Assembly: GCA_020630045.1 (NCBI GenBank)
Contig: JAHDCE010000182.1
Location: forward strand, 1-7,620
Origin: Saprospiraceae bacterium
GTDB taxonomy: Bacteria > Bacteroidota > Bacteroidia > Chitinophagales > Saprospiraceae
DNA length: 7,620 nucleotides
Reading direction: 5' to 3'
Made by a program: the position numbers and the translations under genes. Positions within the stretch are counted from its first letter, which is position 1; the number at the start of each line of letters is the position of its first letter. Of the stretch, positions 6,744 to 7,620 are shown one piece after another. The notes under the pieces are model-generated. The model did no database searches. It saw only the letters and a program-made list of their open reading frames with translations, and had not been told where the DNA came from.

Positions 6744-6770
6744 AAAAGGCTTCCCACGGGAAGCCTTTTT
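6744..6770 (+). terminator. intrinsic terminator after the capA-like gene
   Basis: AAAAGGCTTCCC (6744-6755) and GGGAAGCCTTTT (6758-6769) pair perfectly, and the arm runs into a T5 tract (6766-6770). The A4 on the other side makes it potentially bidirectional. It lies about 115 bases after the CapA-like stop, with the 112-bp palindrome in between, and only 20 bases before the methyltransferase ATG at 6790. It could also attenuate transcription entering that gene. Confidence 0.85.
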
Positions 6771-6789
6771 GATATACTCGTTTGCCGAA

Positions 6790-7572
6790 ATGAAATCTCC
6801 TTTATCCTTCCGTAAGGGAATTCCCTTTTTTTGTAATAAGTCCGAATCGGATTTTCGCAAAGATGTCTATGAGCAATATGAAAGTATGGTGGTTAGACAA
6901 TCCGCGTTGCATCTTGCCGATCAAGTTTGGGGGAAATATCCCTTGCAACCCATACTGGACTTCGCCGCTGATTTCTATCCGGATGGTTCTGTTCAAAATA
7001 TCTTGGAAATTGGCAGCGGGGTAGGGAGATGGATCGCAACCCTGGCCCAATTGTATCCTCATGCATCTTGTTGGGGCATTGATTACAGTTATCAAATGCT
7101 AAAACGGGCAAATGAGTATTGGATTCTAGGCCAAGACCTTTTTATTGATTTATCGAATCGTGGTTTTGATTCAACACATACTTTGAAAGGGCATCGCTTA
7201 ACCAATTTGAATTTGGGATTGTCCAAAGCTTCGAATCTACCATTTTCGAATAATAGTCAAGATTTGGTATTGAATAGTTTTTTGTTGGATCGATTGGATG
7301 AACCGATGAAAGGTCTCATGGAAATGTACCGAGTATTACGACCCAAGGGAAAACTCATTGTCGTCACACCACTTAATTTTAATCACGTGACCCATTGGAA
7401 AACTTTGTATCCCGCAAATAAAATTTATGATGTCTTGAGTCAAATGGGATTTAGTATTGAAGAGTGGAAAGAGGAGCTCATCATCCAAGAGCCGTTGGAT
7501 TTTCGGGGGAATGTCGTGACCTGGAACTGTTTGGCTTTTGTAGGAGTTAAGTACCCGGCCATAAGTAATTAG
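6790..7572 (+). CDS. class I SAM-dependent methyltransferase, substrate unknown
   Basis: A 260-residue Methyltransf_11-like enzyme that would transfer a methyl group from S-adenosylmethionine. Motif I is NILEIGSGVGRW (70-81) and the acidic end of the second strand is WGIDYS (95-100, Asp98). ASNLPFSNNSQDLVLNSFLLDRL (147-169) covers the motif-III region, and MEMYRVLRPKGKLIVVTP (177-194) is the usual 'LRPGG' block. The first 65 residues and the stretch 110-145 are not recognisable and may set substrate choice. The acceptor is unknown. The start is ATG 6790: the frame stays open up to a TTG at 6721, but that extension would translate the terminator at 6744-6770 and the end of the palindrome, so it is rejected. 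No clear promoter or Shine-Dalgarno sequence is seen in the 20 bases after the terminator. The last eight codons and the stop fall inside a second palindrome (7548-7596), so the extreme C-terminus may be repeat-derived. Confidence 0.85.
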   Translation: MKSPLSFRKGIPFFCNKSESDFRKDVYEQYESMVVRQSALHLADQVWGKYPLQPILDFAADFYPDGSVQNILEIGSGVGRWIATLAQLYPHASCWGIDYSYQMLKRANEYWILGQDLFIDLSNRGFDSTHTLKGHRLTNLNLGLSKASNLPFSNNSQDLVLNSFLLDRLDEPMKGLMEMYRVLRPKGKLIVVTPLNFNHVTHWKTLYPANKIYDVLSQMGFSIEEWKEELIIQEPLDFRGNVVTWNCLAFVGVKYPAISN

Positions 7573-7596
7573 GGAATATGCTTTTCGGGTCTTTTT
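7548..7596. repeat. short palindrome sharing both ends with the 112-bp element; likely terminator
   Basis: The left end (7548-7569) matches the left end of the 6630-6741 element at 18 of 22 positions and the reverse complement of its right end at 19 of 22. The right end GCTTTTCGGGTCTT (7580-7593) equals that element's GCTTTTGGACGGGTACTT with GGA and A removed. The arms pair as AAG-ACCCG with CGGGTCTT around a bulged T7552, followed by T5 (7592-7596), so it could terminate the methyltransferase transcript. The interior is about 10 bases, against about 68 in the longer copy. It overlaps the methyltransferase stop codon (7570-7572). Confidence 0.6.
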
Positions 7597-7620
7597 GCTT
7601 TATCCTTCGTACAGTCCTCA

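Noticed and set aside
6721..6789. N-terminal extension of the methyltransferase to a TTG at 6721
   Set aside because: It would translate through a strong intrinsic terminator and the end of the palindrome; the ATG at 6790 leaves all methyltransferase motifs intact.
6618..6860. 80-codon minus-strand frame across the palindrome
   Set aside because: It spans two hairpins and the starts or ends of two genes, with no recognisable protein content; the palindrome is better read as non-coding.
1..7620. CRISPR array, tRNA/rRNA gene, transposase or toxin-antitoxin pair
   Set aside because: No regularly spaced direct repeats, no cloverleaf-like sequence and no matching protein motifs were found on either strand.

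Overview
The window looks like a chromosomal segment of a member of the Bacteroidota. The grounds are a full-length bacterial AlaRS divergent from a membrane-anchored M23 peptidase (a pairing I recall from this phylum), lipoprotein signals ending in Cys, a lack of clear Shine-Dalgarno sequences, and promoter candidates resembling the Bacteroidota TTTG / TAnnTTTG pattern rather than E. coli boxes. Family or genus cannot be fixed from the sequence alone. No rRNA, tRNA, CRISPR array, transposase or phage gene was seen.

Layout. (1) 80-724 (+) is endonuclease III (nth), with the catalytic Lys and Asp present but an aberrant iron-sulfur loop. (2) 765-1499 (+) is a lipoprotein of unknown function. 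(3) 1503-1559 is a perfect palindrome with 28-bp arms that should terminate transcription from both sides between convergent genes. (4) 1570-4197 (-) is alaS, complete. (5) 4198-4446 is a divergent promoter region. (6) 4447-5430 (+) is an inner-membrane-anchored M23 peptidase. (7) 5441-6628 (+) is a CapA/PgsA-type lipoprotein, 10 bp downstream and probably in the same operon. (8) 6629-6789 is a structured intergenic region holding a 112-bp imperfect palindrome followed by an intrinsic terminator. (9) 6790-7572 (+) is a class I SAM-dependent methyltransferase of unknown substrate; its last codons and stop lie inside a second, shorter palindrome.

How the genes relate. nth (base excision repair) and alaS (translation) are housekeeping genes. 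The M23 peptidase and the CapA-like lipoprotein both act in the envelope and may share a transcript. The lipoprotein after nth and the methyltransferase have no pathway partner in view.

The least ordinary signal is a repeat family at 6630-6741 and 7548-7596. Both members are long hairpins with the same terminal sequence (18-19 of 22 positions match), but different interiors of about 112 and 48 bp. One sits between the CapA stop codon and its terminator; the other overlaps the methyltransferase stop codon. They look like a dispersed, non-coding palindromic repeat (MITE- or REP-like) or a 3'-UTR RNA element. No protein partner is visible here.
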